Under the pieces are notes generated by a model. It was not told the origin of the DNA. It did no database searches and saw only the letters and a program-made list of their open reading frames with translations. DNA of 64,000 nt, from positions 63,643,501 through 63,707,500 of the forward strand of contig CM074862.1 of the NCBI GenBank assembly GCA_037501455.1. The letters are read 5' to 3'. Source of the DNA: Lantana camara. Lineage: Eukaryota > Streptophyta > Magnoliopsida > Lamiales > Verbenaceae. Each line of letters begins with the position of its first letter. Within the stretch, counting starts at the first letter, position 1. Below, in pieces: positions 59,882 to 64,000 of this stretch. Position numbers and translations under genes: made by a program.

Positions 59882-61327
59882 TGTAACCGACTTTTTAGTC
59901 GTACAAATATGCCGTATGTGTTTATAAATTGCGTAATTAAATTATTTAATTATGTGATTAATTATTTATAAGTGTTTTAAATATTGAATTTTAATATAAA
60001 TTGTTATTAGTTTATTTTATTTTATTTTATTTTATTTTTATTTCATAAAATTGGAATTTATTTAAATCGATAATTAAGAATTAATGTCAACTAAATATGT
60101 TTTAATTATATTAATTAATTACAACCATAATCATTGATTTTGAATTTAAATTTGAAAATGAGATATAAATGTGTTTATTTAATTTGGAAATATTATGAAA
60201 TTATTATGTTTGCGCATGAGTGTTTGAATCGCGATTTGTTCTTATATGATTTGATATTGAAATTTCGTGAAAATTTAGTATGTTGTAGATTTATGTGTTA
60301 TGAACATATCTATATGATCGTTTCATGTTTTCGATTTCGTTTGATGCGGTAACGAATTTTTTTTGAATTGTGGAACCAAATCGGGGGCTAATGGGCAATT
60401 AGTGCACCCTTGGTTCCGTATGTGATATCTTGAGCTCGGGAACTCGGATTCGAGTTCCGTCACCTCTACTAAACTCGTATCGAAGATTCGGGTTCAATGG
60501 AACAAGTCTCATATTTTTCTAAGCTCGTTTCGACCTTCGAACCTTAACCGACACTTGTGACGTCTGCCTAAATGACCACCAACCACTATTTTAAGTCCCA
60601 TTTCGTCCAAGGCAAGGGAAAGGGAGGAAATGGCTGCAAACTTGGAGATCAATTCACTATTCCCATTACTATTCAAAATTTAGAGATTTTGAGCTCTAAT
60701 CTCTTCCAAACTACAACCAATTCAAGAGGTGAGTATATATTTGTGATCTACATTCATTTATGGTCATTTTAACCTACGCTTGTCCAATTTTGAGTTAGAA
60801 TTGATAGAGTTATGACTATGGAGGTGAATAGTAAGAGTCATATGAAAATTTGTTAAATTCTTGCACATCCTTGTTTCATTTCTGAATTGGAGCTGGAAGT
60901 ATAATATATGTGGTGTATTTGTTTTATTTCTATTCATGAATTTCATGTTACTTGAATGCATGATGATCTACCATGGTTGCGCTTCATGGAAACCTTGAGT
61001 TAATGAGTGAAACTTCAACCTATTTGCACCTGAGCTATTACGTGAATCTTGCTGCTGTGATTGCTGCGAATATGGGGCTGGTATTGCTGAGATTATTGCA
61101 CCTTATTACCTTGTTTTGTTGGATTGAGTTTGGATGTAGCTTGAAGTTGTTCTTGCCCTATTTTCCTGCTCTGCTCTACGTAAAACTGCTGTTGTTGTCT
61201 GCTTGTTTTTGCAACACTCTCCCCGGGCGGGGAGAGTTTGAACTAAAAGTGTCCTCGAGCGGGGACACCTTGTGCAGAAAGTTTCTGCATCTCCTCTCCC
61301 CAGGCGGGGAGAATATATATACCAGGC

Positions 61328-61360
<33 letters not shown>

Positions 61361-63253
61361 TATTAAATATTTTGTGAATTAGTGCATGTGTATATATATG
61401 TTCATATTAATGCATGAGTATGCATGTGCTTATACATATAATAGGTGTGTGCATGTGTGGTATGCATTCATTATATGTTGTGCATGTGCATGTTACGTAT
61501 AGAGATATATCCATATGTATATTATAAATATATTGTATATAGTATGCATGCATGATCATTTTTGTGTACATATATATATATGTATATTAAATGTTTAAAT
61601 GGTGTAATTCTAATTTAGAATGTGATATAATATATGTTATATTTTATATGAAATTATGGAATTAATTTGACATCCATTCCTTGTTCATACCTATTTAATT
61701 GATTTCAATTCCTTTAATTGTTTATTTTATAACCGTAGACTTAATATATTTGAGTTATACTTGTGATATGAAATTCATGACTTGAATTACTTTGAATTAT
61801 GAAACCTCTGGACGTGAAACCTTCAAGTATGGAACATGTTAAATGAATTGTTTGGTTATATGGCGTCATAACATGATTTATGCCTCATATGCATCTCATA
61901 TCATCTTAATACATTGTCTTGCGTCATATATGGTTCATTTGGAGTCTTGAGTCTCACATATGCACCATGTCGTTTCCTGTACAGTTTTCTCCAGGGCGGA
62001 GATGCCGGGTTCATGGGACACCTCAAGTCTTTCTTTCTTTTGGTATTGTCGGTAAGGTGTAACAGGTGGGTTTCTCTTCTAATAGCTAAAACGACCTGTT
62101 ATATCCCTTACGTGAAATGTTTTAAGCCAAAATAGTATATTTATATATCGAGTCACTTTGGGTAAATGATTTCAAACTTATGACCCCTTTTATTTATGAA
62201 CCCTTACCCAATGTTTTGGCTAGATCAGTGAACACAATGATTACGGGGCCTGGGACTATGTGTACGTGGCTATCTGGGGAAGCTCTGGCTGACGGTGATC
62301 CGCGTGCACTAGTCCCAAAACACAGTGACGACGCAACCAACCTCGTTAGGAGTTTTAGCGAGGAAGGGGAATCGGGCTTTTGAGGACTCATGAACCTCAC
62401 TAGCCACTATGTATGAGGTGGCCGGGTCTTGCTAACCCGTCCACCACCCAGAGGAAGAAGGTGTAAGTGTTTATGATTATGAATGAATGATTATGATTAT
62501 GATTATGAAAGAGTATGAATGAAAGAATGAATGTTGCATGATCAGTAATGAATGAACAAATGGACTATGCACACACGAGGAGAAGGTTGGAGATTATACA
62601 CGCCCATTCGCCGGGCCATGAAACCTTATGAATGGAATGTATGAATTTGATAGTTGTAATCCCGAGCGTTGTTTTCCTTTGTTTTACCCACTTAGGGAAT
62701 ATCTTAAAAACCTCGCACGGGATTATAGCTTGCATGCGTGAATGTTTAAATTCTACGATAATATTAAATTATACCCTGTTTCATACCCACCAGTCTCCTA
62801 TAGACTGAACCCGGCTTTGTTTTTCGGTGCTTTTGTAGGTTTTGGAGTGCTAGGCGGGAAGTCGAGTCTGTCGAGTCTCTTGATCGAGTTGGAGTTTATT
62901 CTTATGTATTTTGTAAAGTGTTAAGTAATTATATGATATTGATTCGGGACATGCTTCTAGGGATAATGGAACCCGTGAATTTGTGATTTTGATTTATGTT
63001 TTAATTTTTTGGGATTAGGTACTCATGTTAGTGATCTTTTCCAATAAACCGCGTGATTGATTATATGTTATGTTTCCGCACTTGCATTTAATTCTTGAGT
63101 TTGTTTGATTGGTGTCGAGGGTACTAGTTCCCGCCTAGCCTAGTGTGTGAGTGAGTCCCTGTTCGCCATGATTCGGCTCGTGTATCGACTCTCCATTTCA
63201 TATGTGGGTTGGGCCTCGGTGAGGGATGTGGGGCCTTCCTTTGGGACGCTACA
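59882..63253 (+). mobile_element. 5' LTR of a long-LTR Gypsy element running off the window
   Basis: 3372 bases, TGTAACCGAC to GGGACGCTACA, followed by a PBS. Related to LTR-2. Leader ends TCAAGAG|GTGAGT (GT at 60729-60730); palindromes 61217-61313; TA tract 61327-61357; 3' splice-site-like GTGCTTTTGTAG near 62838; GCTAGGCGGGA at 62849-62859 and TCCCGCCTAGC at 63129-63139. Inserted in LARD internal sequence whose uninserted version is at about 53965. The right-hand target duplication lies outside the window. Confidence 0.9.
61217..61357. repeat. GC-rich palindrome cluster and TA tract
   Basis: CTCTCCCCGGGCGGGGAGAG (61217-61236), GTGTCCTCGAGCGGGGACAC (61249-61268) and a CTCCCCAGGCGGGGAG core (about 61296-61311), with a perfect GCAGAAAGTTTCTGC hairpin at 61274-61288 between them. 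The cluster starts 488 bases after the putative 5' splice site. A TA microsatellite follows directly. Confidence 0.9.
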
Positions 63254-63261
63254 TCCTTAAG

Positions 63262-63274
63262 TGGTATCAGAGCC
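63262..63274 (+). other. Primer binding site, initiator tRNA-Met
   Basis: TGGTATCAGAGCC, eight bases after the LTR end. Confidence 0.92.
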
Positions 63275-64000
63275 TAGGGTTGCAAAACCCGGGTTCTCTT
63301 GTCGTGATTGAGTCAGTTTAGGTTGTACGGCATAGGAACAACTTGGCAACATGTGCATTACATTGAATTTTCATGGTTAAGTTGTTATTAATTGCTCGAA
63401 CTTTCTTGATAGATGTGATCTACTTTCAATTCGTTGCATTAGGTGTTGCAATTGCATTTTATGTGTTTTGATTGATCTAAATATGTGTCAAAAGCATATG
63501 CTAATCTACATACATCTATATTTGAGTGGAATCTTTGGTTATAGGTTATTTTCATTTTAATAAAGCTCTTATTAACCTCACCAATGAGTTTTTCTATCAC
63601 ACTAATGAAGAGGTTATGGAATTAAGGGATTAGAAAGTTGTGTGTTGACTCTTCAAGGCTATCAACATGGAGGTATATTTCATTACTCAACCTCGTGATA
63701 GAAGGTGGGAGTACCTACAAAGATCAGGGGCTCGTGGTCTTTTCTAAATGAAGCCATGTTCGTTGGTGTCCTTACTACAGTGCACCAAAGCTCTCTTATC
63801 GTTTCAAAGGGCCTCATCGAAAGGGAAGTCAGGATAGAAACCCCAAGGAAGGATTTTATTAGCAAGGAGATGAAAGCCTTTAAGAGAACTCAAATTCGGG
63901 CCAAAGGGAGAAGAAGATGTAAATTGAGACACTCGGATTTCGGACAAGGAAGAAGTCAGCTTGAAAGGAGTTAGTGAGAACCGATCGATATGGAGATTTC
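63275..64000 (+). mobile_element. Start of the internal region, no gag recognised
   Basis: Opens with the post-PBS text GCAAAACCCGGGTTCTC and TTGTCGTG shared with the other long-LTR elements. Past about 63540 the sequence does not look like Gag. An open frame at 63705-63974 (89 codons, lysine/arginine-rich C-terminus, no known domain) lies at the edge. The element may be non-autonomous, or gag may lie beyond the window. Confidence 0.55.

Overview
This is a plant nuclear window, probably from a flowering plant with a large, retrotransposon-rich genome. I see no host gene, tRNA, rRNA or CRISPR array. Essentially all of it can be assigned to transposable elements: Ty3/Gypsy chromovirus-type elements with very long LTRs (about 2.7-4.1 kb), one Ty1/Copia element, a solo Copia LTR and one end of a CACTA (En/Spm) DNA transposon. 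The sequence is A+T-rich, with stop-ridden gag/pol remnants, 5-bp target duplications and tRNA-iMet primer sites (TGGTATCAGAG). A chromodomain-like C-terminus on one integrase points to the Tekay/Del type, judged by motif only.

Layout. 1-2934 is an LTR cut by the window edge, followed by a primer site and a broken gag (3147-3779). 3780-10746 is a + strand LTR split by a solo LTR (6159-9791, target duplication CTATG/CTACG). 10747-14053 is a pile of LTR fragments on the - strand, one of them hit by a CACTA end at 13598. 14054-21047 is a dead Copia element with both LTRs truncated. From 21048 to 59881 lies a tandem array of a non-autonomous (LARD-like) element on the - strand: partial internal region, LTR-A, internal region, LTR-B, partial internal region. 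Later insertions split this array: a 4.1-kb solo LTR (21867-25972, GGCTA), a full-length Tekay-like element (28955-51062, CAATA/CCATA) that itself holds a nested - strand Gypsy element (33595-44980, CTCAG), and a solo Copia LTR (51782-53719, TTAAG). Another long-LTR element starts at 59882 and runs off the window.

How the parts work. Each complete element would be transcribed from its 5' LTR, primed by initiator tRNA-Met at the PBS, with second-strand priming at the purine tract beside the 3' LTR. Gag, protease, RT, RNase H and integrase are all recognisable but broken by nonsense codons and frameshifts, so nothing here looks autonomous today.

The most interesting signal is shared by otherwise diverged long LTRs: (i) a putative short leader exon ending in a consensus 5' splice site; (ii) 260-690 bases further on, a cluster of family-specific palindromes or tandem motifs; (iii) a consensus 3' splice site followed at once by a conserved GCTAGGCGG block; and (iv) 240-370 bases later the exact complement, CCGCCTAGC. 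This looks like a conserved RNA architecture inside the LTR rather than chance.
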